Made by a program: the position numbers and the translations under genes | DNA from: Nostoc sp. FACHB-892 | GTDB taxonomy: Bacteria > Cyanobacteriota > Cyanobacteriia > Cyanobacteriales > Nostocaceae | NCBI RefSeq assembly: GCF_014698795.1 | Contig: NZ_JACJTR010000008.1 | Span: forward strand, 62,001 to 126,000 | Reading direction: 5' to 3' | Length of the DNA: 64,000 nucleotides | Shown here: piece by piece, positions 35,513 through 43,954 of the stretch | Position numbering within the stretch: the first letter of the stretch is position 1 | How the letters are laid out: each line of letters starts with the position of its first letter | Notes under the pieces: model-generated | Seen by the model: only the letters and a program-made list of their open reading frames with translations | Databases searched by the model: none | What the model was told of the DNA's origin: nothing

Positions 35513-35809
35513 AAAATCGGGTTTGGATAGGATCGGTAGATAAGTGAATGATAAATAAAACTGGCAGCATCAACCTAAGAAGATGCTGTAGCCCAGAGTC
35601 GGATAGAATAAACCGTGTAAGGATGATTGTCCAATTGCCGACGGTAGTTATCCAGTTTGAGTTTCAAGGATCATAAAGAAAGAATAATCCATTGATGGCA
35701 AACAAAGCCTCAAATAACGATTTGAGGCTTTTAGTGCTGATAAGTCTTTAAGAAAGTTTATTGTAGAAGAAAAATTACTTGACATTAATACTATCTTAAC
35801 TAGCACTGG

Positions 35810-36163
35810 ATGTCTTTAAACCGTGAGAAATATCAGGCACTCGTAACCTTGCTAGAGCAATTACGCTCCGATGCCACAACTACCCAAATCGTTGCGTCCG
35901 AACTGCGACAGCGTGTAGCCTCGTTGCAGCAATTTTTCGGGCAGCAGATTGTGCCCTTGGCTGATGAAAACTGGCGAGTCCAGTCTTATCAAACGGAAAT
36001 GAGCAAGCAGTTGCGCTTGTTGGCAATAGATGTAATGTTTTTGCAAGGAGCGCGGCAAGCATCTACTGCACAAACGAGACTTCAAACGATTAGCGATCGC
36101 TTGACAACCCTCATTCAATACTGTAATGCCATTTTGCAACCAGAAGCGGAAGGAGAAAAATAA
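35810..36163 (+). CDS. patD: PatD-like heterocyst frequency control protein
   Basis: This 117-residue helical protein starts with YQALVTLLEQLRSDA and has the conserved core VQSYQTEMSKQLRLLAIDVM followed by FLQGARQ and RLTTLIQYCNAIL. From memory this core matches PatD, a small cyanobacterial protein reported to limit heterocyst number; the link rests on recalled motif similarity. No domain or membrane segment is seen. A TTGACA lies ~30 bp upstream without a good -10. It is divergent from relA. Confidence 0.6.
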   Translation: MSLNREKYQALVTLLEQLRSDATTTQIVASELRQRVASLQQFFGQQIVPLADENWRVQSYQTEMSKQLRLLAIDVMFLQGARQASTAQTRLQTISDRLTTLIQYCNAILQPEAEGEK

Positions 36164-36291
36164 CAATTGTTCACCTTTTTCTCTAATTAATCCATCATCT
36201 CATTTACAACCGTTCGTGAAAAGTTATTTTGGCAACAAGTTGGGAATAGGGAAGAGGTATTTAAATTTTTGCTTTGGGGATCGCTCTGACA

Positions 36292-36450
36292 ATGGTCACT
36301 AAGATTAAACGTTTTAGTTTTGACCAATTTGGTTATGTACAGGGGCCATTGAAGTGGGCGCTGGCTTTTACAGCTTTCCTTTGTGCGATCTTTTAGATGG
36401 TAACTGGATATGCGATCACAAATGTTGTCTTAGGGAACTCCAAAAAATAA
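36292..36450 (+). pseudogene. Broken small membrane-protein ORF
   Basis: From ATG 36292 the frame reads VTKIKRFSFDQFGYVQGPLK and WALAFTAFLCAIF, then a TAG at 36394. It continues in the same frame as MVTGYAITNVVLGNSKK to a TAA at 36448. The hydrophobic segment spans the TAG. The 3' part lies inside the small mobile element at 36429. I infer a decayed small membrane protein. It could also be two chance ORFs. Confidence 0.3.
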
Positions 36451-36529
36451 ATTATTCAATTTCTGGACTTCACTACGACTTTCCCTGCCCCTATAGCGAG
36501 GGTATATTTTTTATTTGGAAGTCCCTAAG
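36429..36529. mobile_element. Small inverted-repeat element, copy 1
   Basis: A 101-bp non-coding element with terminal inverted repeats (cttagggaactccaaaaaat left; reversed right end cttagggacttccaaataaa). A 125-bp copy is at 56288-56412 with the same left end through 'ttactcaatt'. No clear target duplication was found. Confidence 0.6.
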
Positions 36530-37207
36530 CTAATCGTTGTTTAAATTGCACCATTTTCATGGTAATAAAAGCTGCAAAACCTCTCCATTGCTCCCAGCAA
36601 GAACTGGCCCCCTGCGATCTCAATGTGCTTTCTTATATGCTTAACGGCTTACCCAAGCTGCTATTTGATCTTACGCAGATTGCTTTCGAGTGGGGAGCTT
36701 GCTGTTTATTTGCTTACTACCCGTGTTACTATTTTTGAGTAAAGGCGATGCAGGAGCGAAAGCGCCAATTAGTCACTAGGGAGAAATAGCGATCGCACCC
36801 TAATTTTAAATTCTTTTTGATTCAACTTGGTACTTGTCGTGGTGGCATATTGTCTTAGCCTTTTGTAAATCTTTTCTTCACGTTGTTGACATGACTTAAA
36901 GTTGCTGAATGTGGATTAATCATAGTAAAATCCGTAGCTTTTTGACTACCAAATAGTTTTTTGAATGGTGATATTGCGATTGTCAATGTGACAAAATTTC
37001 GGATTTTAAATTTTGGATAATGGAATTGAAGAGTCAAAATCTAAAATTCAATGGCAGAGCCAGTGACTTGATTGCTGGGGTCAATCTAAAATCTGAAATC
37101 TAAAATCCAAAATTGCCTTACTTGATTACGTTCGCAAATTATTCGTAAATATCAGCTTTTCAGGCGCTTTTCAAACAATACAAACTAAATTGAAGGAAAC
37201 CTTATTA

Positions 37208-39598
37208 ATGGCTTTGACACAAGGCGATATTGCTTTTATCTCTTTCAATGCCGATGAAGATGGCTGGTCTATTGTCACCTTTGTAGACATAGATCCGAAT
37301 ACAACTATTTACTTTAGTGACGGCACAGCTGCGAGTCCGACCGCTATTGGTAACAGTGAATCCTCGTTTGTATGGAATACGGGATCTCAGAAAATTGCTG
37401 GTGGTACTGTAGTTCGCTTTAGTGCAATTGATAGTACTAGTCGCGCATCATCTATTGGTACATTTACAGTTGTTACCTCAAGCGAGTTGGGACTCAATAC
37501 AACTGATGAGACTGTTTATGCCTTTCTGGGAAATAGTGCTACTGCCCCAACCACAATTCTAACTGCCGTCTCAACTGAGGCGAATAATAACAGTCTGACT
37601 ACTGTTGGACTAACTGATGGAGTTAATGCGATTAAACTCACCAGTAGCACTGACTATGGTCAGTATACTGGTTCCCGTACTGGACAAACCAGTTTGGTAG
37701 GCTATAAGGCGCTTGTTAACAACAGTGCTAATTGGACAATTGATACCGAAGGTGACGGGGCTAGGATAGTTCCTAACACCACAAACTTGGCGATCGGCAG
37801 TGGAAATCCCACAGTCAACTTATCTCTCAACACTAACTCAGGAACTGAAGCAGGAACAACCCAAATCATTGTCACCGCTACTGCATCCAGTGCCGTATCT
37901 AGTAATCAAACAGTCAATTTAGGTGTAACAGGAACAGGTATCACCACCAGTGATTACAACCTTAGCAACAATATCATCACCATTCCTAGCGGACAAACCG
38001 CAGGTTCTGTCACCTTCAGCGTTGTAGATGATGCTGTAATTGAAGGCACAGAAACCGCTACATTAACCATCAGTAATCCTTCCGCAGGTATTACACTAGG
38101 CACTACTTCCCAAAACATTGCGATCGCTGATAATGATATTGCTGCCTTCCCAACCGTCAACTTATCCCTGAGTACTACTGCTGGCTCGGAAGCAAACACA
38201 ACAGCTATCACCGTTACTGCTACTGCATCCAGTGCCGTATCTAGTAATCAAACAGTCAATTTAGGTGTAACAGGAACAGGCATCACCACCAGTGATTACA
38301 ACCTTAGCAACAATATCATCACCATTCCTAGCGGACAAACCGCAGGTTCCGTCACCTTCAGCGTTGTAAATGATGCTGTGGTTGAAGGCACAGAAACCGC
38401 TACATTGACCATCAGTAATCCTTCCGCAGGTATTACACTAGGCACTACTTCTCAAAACATTGCGATCGCTGATAATGATATTGCTGCCTTCCCAACCGTC
38501 AACTTATCCCTGAGTACTACTGCTGGCTCGGAAGCAAACACAACAGCTACCATCGTTACTGCTACTGCATCCAGTGCCGTATCTGGTAATCAAACAGTCA
38601 ATTTAGGTGTAACAGGAACAGGCATCACCACCAGTGATTACAACCTTAGCAACAATATCATCACCATTCCTAGCGGACAAACCTCAGGTTCTGTCATCTT
38701 CAGCGTTGTAAATGATGCTGTGATTGAAGGCACAGAAACCGCTACATTGACCATCAGTAATCCTTCCTCAGGTATTACGCTAGGCACTACTTCTCAAAAC
38801 TTCGCGATCGCTGATAATAATATTGCTGGCTTTCCAATTATCACGGTTTCTAGTAACAATACCGGGCCCGCCACTACAATCTTTGGAAATGGTGGCACAA
38901 CTACCCCAATAACGGTACTCGATAACAACACTATCAGTAATTTAGTGTCGAATGCTCCCACAATACTACAGAACAGTACTATTACTTCTAGCCCTGGGCA
39001 ATCGACGATTACTACTAACAACGTCGGAAACCTTAACTCAGTTAGTGATCTAACTAGCTTTAACAACTCCACTGTAGTCAATTCCCTAACTGGGAGCAAT
39101 CTCGTGGTCGGCACTGATGCCAGTGAAAATATAAATGGTAGCCCAGGCAATGACTACCTTGATGGCAAGGGAAACAACGACACCCTCCGTGGAGGCGATG
39201 GCAATGACACAATTTTAGGCGGACTTGGCAGTGACTCCCTTTTTGGAGGCAAGGGCAATGACCGCCTCATTGGTTGGGGGGGTGGGTCAGGCGAAATTGA
39301 TCTACTCAACGGTAATCAAGGTGCAGATACTTACGTCTTGGGTGATGCCAGTTCAGTTTTCTATGCCAGTTCGGGTAACGGTGACTATGCCGATATTGCC
39401 AGCTTTAAGGCTAGGGATCAAATTGAACTCAAGGGACTTGCTAATAATTACTCACTAGGGTCTGCATCAACGGTGTCTGATGACAAGTCTGCTGTCGGCA
39501 TCTTTACCAACAATGGAACAGAGTTAATTGCTGTTGTTAAAGATGGGTTAAAGCTCAATACAAATTTGGCAACCGATACTGGCTTTGTATTTGTTTAA
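37208..39598 (+). CDS. Calx-beta / RTX secreted protein
   Basis: This 796-residue protein has an N-terminal beta-rich domain (~1-195, GDIAFISFNADEDGWSIVTF). Three Calx-beta repeats of 114 residues follow (SNQTVNLGVTGTGITTSDYN; EGTETATLTISNPSAGITLG). RTX nonapeptides (GNDYLDGKGNNDTLRGGDGN) and a C-terminal domain close it. There is no signal peptide, consistent with RTX-directed type I secretion. Calx-beta repeats bind calcium in adhesion proteins, so I infer a cell-surface or extracellular protein. ATG 37208 is preferred over TTG 37190; 'aaggaaacc' lies 6-14 bases upstream. No exporter genes are adjacent. Confidence 0.85.
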   Translation: MALTQGDIAFISFNADEDGWSIVTFVDIDPNTTIYFSDGTAASPTAIGNSESSFVWNTGSQKIAGGTVVRFSAIDSTSRASSIGTFTVVTSSELGLNTTDETVYAFLGNSATAPTTILTAVSTEANNNSLTTVGLTDGVNAIKLTSSTDYGQYTGSRTGQTSLVGYKALVNNSANWTIDTEGDGARIVPNTTNLAIGSGNPTVNLSLNTNSGTEAGTTQIIVTATASSAVSSNQTVNLGVTGTGITTSDYNLSNNIITIPSGQTAGSVTFSVVDDAVIEGTETATLTISNPSAGITLGTTSQNIAIADNDIAAFPTVNLSLSTTAGSEANTTAITVTATASSAVSSNQTVNLGVTGTGITTSDYNLSNNIITIPSGQTAGSVTFSVVNDAVVEGTETATLTISNPSAGITLGTTSQNIAIADNDIAAFPTVNLSLSTTAGSEANTTATIVTATASSAVSGNQTVNLGVTGTGITTSDYNLSNNIITIPSGQTSGSVIFSVVNDAVIEGTETATLTISNPSSGITLGTTSQNFAIADNNIAGFPIITVSSNNTGPATTIFGNGGTTTPITVLDNNTISNLVSNAPTILQNSTITSSPGQSTITTNNVGNLNSVSDLTSFNNSTVVNSLTGSNLVVGTDASENINGSPGNDYLDGKGNNDTLRGGDGNDTILGGLGSDSLFGGKGNDRLIGWGGGSGEIDLLNGNQGADTYVLGDASSVFYASSGNGDYADIASFKARDQIELKGLANNYSLGSASTVSDDKSAVGIFTNNGTELIAVVKDGLKLNTNLATDTGFVFV
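37800..38826 (+). repeat. Three 342-bp in-frame tandem repeats (Calx-beta units)
   Basis: Aligned landmarks (aggtgtaacaggaacagg) fall at 37921, 38263 and 38605, an exact period of 342 bp (114 codons). Units 1 to 3 differ at scattered positions only. Confidence 0.9.
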
Positions 39599-39612
39599 CC
39601 TGTTTGCGTAAT

Positions 39613-39637
39613 TCCCCATCCCTTTAGGGGGTGGGGA
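39613..39637. terminator. Hairpin after the Calx-beta/RTX gene
   Basis: A 10-bp stem (tccccatccc / ggggtgggga, with one G-T pair) lies 15 bp past the stop codon. No U-run follows. It belongs to the CATCCC...GGGATG hairpin type also seen at 19309 and 56251. Confidence 0.5.
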
Positions 39638-39769
39638 TGTAAGCGAGTCAAAAACGAAACGTCCTCAAAGTATTTTTCCCACTAGCTGGAACAATCTTGA
39701 GGACAGTTGAGTTTTTGACAACATATATTATGTAAGTCCTAGTTAAATTACAATGATCGAGATCACGTT

Positions 39770-39801
39770 AAAAGCAAAAGCCCCGCTCAATTTTGAGCAG
39801 G
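39770..39801 (-). terminator. Rho-independent terminator of the small minus-strand gene
   Basis: On the minus strand, cctgctcaa / ttgagcggg forms a 9-bp stem with a 2-base loop (one T-G pair), followed by cttttgctttt. It lies ~40 bp downstream of the stop of the 34-residue ORF at 39842-39946. Confidence 0.6.
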
Positions 39802-39841
39802 ACTATGTGAAGTTTTATTGCTAAAATTAGAAATGTTTATC

Positions 39842-39946
39842 TTAGAAAAAGTTCATTATTGTAATAACACTAACGCTAGTCAACATCATTAAAGCGCCCA
39901 TGATTATAGATTCACCTAAGCGATTGGTAGATTTTGAAGTGTTCAT
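39842..39946 (-). CDS. Predicted 34-residue single-helix membrane protein
   Basis: The peptide begins MNTSKSTNRLGESIIMGALM and continues MLTSVSVITIMNFF. That gives a short polar N-terminus followed by one hydrophobic helix of ~20 residues, typical of tiny membrane-complex subunits or regulators. It has a full set of signals: a -35/-10 pair at 39994-40022, AAGGAT about 10 bases before the ATG, and a terminator at 39770-39801. The expected transcript is ~200 nt. Family not recognised; a non-coding RNA from the same unit remains possible. Confidence 0.45.
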   Translation of the reverse strand: MNTSKSTNRLGESIIMGALMMLTSVSVITIMNFF

Positions 39947-39993
39947 TTAAGTAAAATCCTTTTTATTAATTGTTCCTTAACCATATCAAAATC

Positions 39994-40022
39994 AGTATAA
40001 ATATCTATAAAAGCATTGTAAA
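39994..40022 (-). promoter_or_regulatory. Strong sigma-70-like promoter for the small minus-strand gene
   Basis: On the minus strand TTTACA (40017-40022), exactly 17 bases, then TATACT (39994-39999). Both boxes differ from consensus at one or two positions. The predicted start near 39987 leaves a leader of ~40 nt. Confidence 0.55.
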
Positions 40023-40395
40023 ACTTAAATTACCGCAAAGTTTCTTAGTAATTGCTTAATTTATACTTAAATATTTTTACTGAGAATGCGCCATTCTCGT
40101 AGTTTCCCCTATACCGTTCGGTTAAGGAATTTCTTGGTTGAGGCAGACAGGCGGCAGTTCGGGAATAGAACCTGTTCCTGAGAGAAAAATTATTCAACAA
40201 TAACCCTCTTTCCTCAAAAGCTTCCCCTGCTCCCCCTACCGAACCGGATCACTAATTTCTCTACAACCCATTCTCCAGTTCCACAATGTAGTAATTTCCG
40301 AACAGAATAATTACCTTATCTCCGACCGGAATACGCGCCTTGGTGAGGTAAAATAAATTTCAATCAAGGTAAAATTATTTGAACAGAAAATTATC
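40023..40395. other. Upstream region of cysH
   Basis: Non-coding; AT-rich near 40023-40080, then repeat-like 'cttcccctgctccccct' at ~40220. It presumably carries the cysH promoter (TAAAAT-like sequence ~35 bp before the ATG). No regulator site was recognised. Confidence 0.4.
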
Positions 40396-41121
40396 ATGAC
40401 AACTTCCACGCCATCTATAAACCAAGCGATCGCTTTTGACTTAGAAAAATTAAATCAGCAATTTGAAACTGCCACTCCCAAAGAAATACTGGCATGGTCT
40501 ATAGAGAATATCCCAACGGGACTGGTGCAAACAAGCGCCTTTAACGTGGATGACATGATAATTACCCATATTCTTTACAGTGAACTGAAGCATCCCGTTC
40601 CTGTAATCTTTCTCGACACCTTGCACCACTTTGCCGAAAGCTTAGAATTAGTAGCCAAAGCCAAACAAGTCTACAACCTGGATTTGCAAACTTTCAAAAC
40701 CCCAGACGTAGACACCCGCGAAGCCTTTGAAACCAAGTATGGCGACAAACTTTGGGACAAAGATATTGCCCAATTCCACCACATTACAAAAATTGAACCA
40801 CTGTTACGGGGTCTAGACGAACTCAACAGTGTCGCTTGGATTACTGGTCGCCGCCGTGATCAAGCAGTAACCCGTGCGAATATGCCCATATTTGAATTCG
40901 ACGGTAAAGGTCGGCTGAAAGTAAATCCTATCGCTACTTGGACACGCCAAGATAGTTGGCTTTATGTGGCTGAACACGGAGTCATCTACAACCCCCTCCA
41001 CGACCAAGGTTATCCCAGCATCGGCGACCAACCCATCACCACCAAAGTAGGCGAAGGCGAAGACGAACGCGCCGGACGTTGGCGGGGAAGTGATAAAACA
41101 GAATGCGGAATTCATATTTAG
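40396..41121 (+). CDS. cysH: Phosphoadenosine phosphosulfate reductase
   Basis: This enzyme reduces PAPS to sulfite with thioredoxin in assimilatory sulfate reduction. Family motifs: SAFNVDDMIITHIL, IFLDTLHHFAESLELV, AWITGRRRDQ, and the C-terminal catalytic ECGIHI with Cys238. No other Cys residues are visible, so the iron-sulfur CC...CxxC motifs of APS reductases are absent; this supports PAPS rather than APS as substrate. The 241-residue length is typical. trxA lies 4.3 kb away. Confidence 0.93.
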   Translation: MTTSTPSINQAIAFDLEKLNQQFETATPKEILAWSIENIPTGLVQTSAFNVDDMIITHILYSELKHPVPVIFLDTLHHFAESLELVAKAKQVYNLDLQTFKTPDVDTREAFETKYGDKLWDKDIAQFHHITKIEPLLRGLDELNSVAWITGRRRDQAVTRANMPIFEFDGKGRLKVNPIATWTRQDSWLYVAEHGVIYNPLHDQGYPSIGDQPITTKVGEGEDERAGRWRGSDKTECGIHI

Positions 41122-41183
41122 TTGTTATGTATTAGTCATTAGTCATTAATATTTAGACAAATGACTAATGACTAAGAACAAAT

Positions 41184-42437
41184 ATGATTAAAATCCTCCA
41201 TCTCTCCGACATCCACATGGGAAGCGGCTTCTCCCACGGACGAATTAATCCAGCAACCGGATTAAATACACGACTGGAGGATTTTGTCAATACCTTGTCT
41301 ATATGTATTGACCGAGCGCTGACAGATGCTGTTGACATGGTGATATTTGGTGGCGATGCTTTCCCGGATGCCACACCACCGCCTTATGTACAACAAGCTT
41401 TTGCCAGCCAATTTCGTCGTCTCATGGATGCCAATATTCCAACAGTGTTGTTGGTAGGTAACCACGACCAACATTCCCAAGGACAGGGAGGAGCGAGTTT
41501 AAATATTTACCGCACTTTGGGAGTGCCAGGATTTGTTGTCGGTGACACATTAACCACTCACTGCATCGAAACCCGTAATGGCACAGTGCAAGTAATTACC
41601 CTGCCTTGGCTAACGCGTTCGACTCTGATGACTCGTCAAGAGACTGAAGGCTCGTCTTTGGCAGAAGTCAACCAACTGTTAACAGAACGTCTGCGAGTTG
41701 TTCTAGAAGGGGAAATTCGCCGTCTTGACCCCGATGTGCCTACTGTCCTTTTGGCTCACTTGATGGCTGACAATGCTAGCTTGGGGGCAGAACGCTTTTT
41801 GGCAGTAGGTAAAGGTTTTACTCTACCCCTATCTTTGCTGACGCGACCTTGTTTTGATTATGTAGCGTTGGGACACGTTCACCGCCACCAGAACCTGAAT
41901 AAATCCAACAACCCGCCTGTGATTTATCCAGGGAGCATTGAGCGAGTAGATTTTAGCGAAGAGAAAGAAGACAAAGGCTATGTGATGATAGAACTGGAGC
42001 GGGGGAGGGCTGAATGGGAATTTTGTCCCTTAACAGTTCGGACTTTCCGTACCATTGAGGTGGATGTCTCGAAAGCAGATGAGCCGCAAGCGGTTTTAAT
42101 GAAAGCGATCGCTAAATATAATATTGAAGATGCTGTAGTGCGGTTAATTTACAAACTGCGCTCTGAACAGATGGATTTAATTGACAGTTCCTGTCTACAT
42201 ACTGCTTTAAGTCCTGCTCATACCTACACCATTCAAGCAGAATTAGTGAGTCAGTTGGCTCGACCCCGGATTCCTGAATTGAGTGCGAGTAGTAGCATCG
42301 ACCCAATGGAAGCCTTGAAAACTTACTTAAATAACCGCGAAGACCTCAAAGACATAGCAACATCAATGCTAGATGCTGCACAGAAGTTGCTAGCAGATGA
42401 TGTAGAAGTTTGGCTAGAAGCAGCAACTAGTGAATAG
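41184..42437 (+). CDS. sbcD: SbcD-like metallophosphoesterase (DNA exonuclease subunit)
   Basis: This 417-residue protein has the Mre11/SbcD phosphoesterase motifs in order: LHLSDIHMGSG, VIFGGDAFPD, LLVGNHDQHS, LLAHLMADNA and YVALGHVHRHQ, with PGSIERVDFSEE closing the catalytic domain. SbcD with the SbcC ATPase cuts hairpins and protein-blocked DNA ends. sbcC is not adjacent, so the pair is split or this is a stand-alone relative. It lies 62 bp after cysH; a few 'agtcatta' repeat units fill the gap. Confidence 0.85.
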   Translation: MIKILHLSDIHMGSGFSHGRINPATGLNTRLEDFVNTLSICIDRALTDAVDMVIFGGDAFPDATPPPYVQQAFASQFRRLMDANIPTVLLVGNHDQHSQGQGGASLNIYRTLGVPGFVVGDTLTTHCIETRNGTVQVITLPWLTRSTLMTRQETEGSSLAEVNQLLTERLRVVLEGEIRRLDPDVPTVLLAHLMADNASLGAERFLAVGKGFTLPLSLLTRPCFDYVALGHVHRHQNLNKSNNPPVIYPGSIERVDFSEEKEDKGYVMIELERGRAEWEFCPLTVRTFRTIEVDVSKADEPQAVLMKAIAKYNIEDAVVRLIYKLRSEQMDLIDSSCLHTALSPAHTYTIQAELVSQLARPRIPELSASSSIDPMEALKTYLNNREDLKDIATSMLDAAQKLLADDVEVWLEAATSE

Positions 42438-42472
42438 GATAGATAGATATAAATTATATTTAGTACAGCGTG

Positions 42473-42524
42473 TAGAGACGCGTTACCAAAACTGGATAAA
42501 GTCCATCCAATTTTGCGTCTCTAC
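42473..42524. repeat. Palindromic repeat with 'gtagagacgc' arms
   Basis: Arms gtagagacgc and gcgtctctac pair perfectly over 10 bp, and the inner part (aaaactgga / tccaatttt) extends the stem. This is a common dispersed hairpin type in such genomes. It sits 35 bp after the SbcD-like stop. Confidence 0.55.
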
Positions 42525-42552
42525 TAAATCTGACAATTCAAGGTCATCTGTA

Positions 42553-42850
42553 AAAACCTAACCCTCTAACACCTTTCCGGACGCGGGAAGGGGAAATTTC
42601 AAAGTATCTCTCCTTTTAGGCTAAGGTATACACACAAGTCTTTCTGAACACAATTTACGGTTAAGTCTCAGAGCTACTTAGACACCTCACCCTGATTTTA
42701 CTACGTAAAACCTGTCCTTCTCCTTACTAAGGGGGGATGTCCGATAGGATAGGGTGAGGTTTTGGGGGACTTTTGGGTAATCGGATAACTTGTGTGTAGG
42801 TCGTAGCCTTAAAGGAGAGAGATTTAGAGACAGGTTTTTCTACAGGGTGC
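42553..42850. repeat. Dispersed palindromic repeat, split by insertion
   Basis: Outer segments 42553-42617 and 42810-42850 match the uninterrupted copy at 27256-27355 (aaccctctaacacctttccg, gggaaggg, ctctcctt / aaaggagagag). The 192-bp element at 42618-42809 separates the two halves of the 'ctctcctt-aaggagag' stem. Confidence 0.7.
42618..42809. mobile_element. 192-bp inverted-repeat element nested in an older repeat
   Basis: Ends read aggctaaggtatacacacaa and, reversed from the right, aggctacgacctacacacaa. A second internal inverted pair (acctcaccct / agggtgaggt) lies inside. It encodes no protein. A solo end is at 19401-19422. Insertion inside a known palindrome marks it as mobile, probably moved by a transposase in trans. 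Confidence 0.75.
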
Positions 42851-43055
42851 TAGAACCCTTTGATAGATTGTCCGATACAGGTTAGGATAATCCATCAATT
42901 AGAGGAAAAACTTTAAGCACGCTTCATCGCGCTGCAACACAAAAATCACCTAAATTTATATTTGGGCAGATTTTTGAGGAGTTTGCTACTCTACTATCAA
43001 TTGTTTTTCTTCTAGCCAGAGGAAATTTTGTAATCAGTAAACAAAATATTGAGCC

Positions 43056-43625
43056 TTGAATAAGCTATTCTTTACGGGTAAATCTTTTCGTTTTATAGCT
43101 TTTGTCTTACCGCTAATTACGTGGTGGGGATACAAAGAAGTACAAAACCAATTTGTACAGCCCCAAGCAGTTGTAGTGCTGGGTGGTTCAACGAAACGTT
43201 TAGAGCGAGAGAAGTTTACGGCCCAATTTGTCCGCCAGCATCCAAACATACCAATTTGGATTACTGGGGGTAGTCCACCTACATTCACACAACGAGTGTT
43301 TACCAAAGCTGGTGTTGATCCCAAACGTTTACACTTGGACTATGAGGCCGTAGATACAGTTACTAATTTTACTACTTTGGTAGATGATTTGCAAGCTCGT
43401 GGCATCAAGAGCGTTTATTTGATTACTTCAGATTTCCATATGCGTCGGGCTTGTGTCATCGGCGAAATTATTTTGGGTAGTCGAGGTATTTATTTAAAAC
43501 CAGTGCCCGTTCCTTCAGAAAAACCCTCTGAATCTATTGAAAAATCTATTAGAGATGGAGCTAGAGCGATAATTTGGATAGCAACTGGTTACACTGGTGT
43601 AGATGCAGCTAAAAATAAACGGTAA
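43056..43625 (+). CDS. YdcF/DUF218-like protein with N-terminal anchor
   Basis: This 189-residue protein has one N-terminal helix (FRFIAFVLPLITWWGYKEV) and a DUF218 (ElyC/SanA/YdcF) fold: AVVVLGGSTKRLEREKF, IPIWITGGS, NFTTLVDDLQARGIKSVYLI and TSDFHMRRA. Relatives act in envelope and surface-polysaccharide processes, but the reaction here is not known. TTG 43056 is the best start, since an in-frame TGA precedes it and the next Met is deep inside the domain. Single gene; a palindromic repeat region lies upstream. Confidence 0.75.
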   Translation: MNKLFFTGKSFRFIAFVLPLITWWGYKEVQNQFVQPQAVVVLGGSTKRLEREKFTAQFVRQHPNIPIWITGGSPPTFTQRVFTKAGVDPKRLHLDYEAVDTVTNFTTLVDDLQARGIKSVYLITSDFHMRRACVIGEIILGSRGIYLKPVPVPSEKPSESIEKSIRDGARAIIWIATGYTGVDAAKNKR

Positions 43626-43954
43626 ATTATCAGTGCGAATTCGCATAATTTTGGTCTAACTCAATATAGGCAAATTAAGACAATTAATGCCAATAATAAT
43701 AACTAAGTAATAAAAAACACATGAAACTACAATTATCCAAAAACTAGCGCAACACCAACCTTCAAACAACACAATATAAAAACCAATTAATAATTTTTAC
43801 TCATTTGGTTGCTTGGTAAATACTTTGCGTCCATCAAAGTTTCGAGCTGCGACTTGGGTAACTCGAATCTATCTGTGTAGTTCAGGGAAAAAACGCCCCA
43901 ACTTCTCTCACAATTTGATACCCTAGCTTAAATAGATTTGAGAAAAATTAAAGC
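43626..43954. other. Intergenic region before GuaB3
   Basis: It holds a tgcgaattcgca palindrome near 43635 and otherwise AT-rich sequence. A TTAAAT-like -10 lies ~20 bp before GTG 43955. No ORF. Confidence 0.4.

Larger units (their letters stand above)
36164..37207. other. Repeat-rich, gene-poor region
   Basis: Besides the broken ORF (36292-36450) and small element (36429-36529) listed separately, the minus strand at 36531-36635 has an in-frame 34-codon stretch (SCWEQWRGFAAFITMKMVQF, then KQRLA and stop). It may be a relic of a mobile-element gene but was not identified. 37000-37110 carries degenerate 'aaaatctaaaatccaaaatt' repeats. No intact gene was seen. Confidence 0.45.

Noticed and set aside
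36531-36635. Minus-strand in-frame stretch (SCWEQWRGFAAFITMKMVQF...) as a gene
   Set aside because: Only 34 codons, preceded by a stop and without a start codon near its beginning; possibly a relic but not identifiable.
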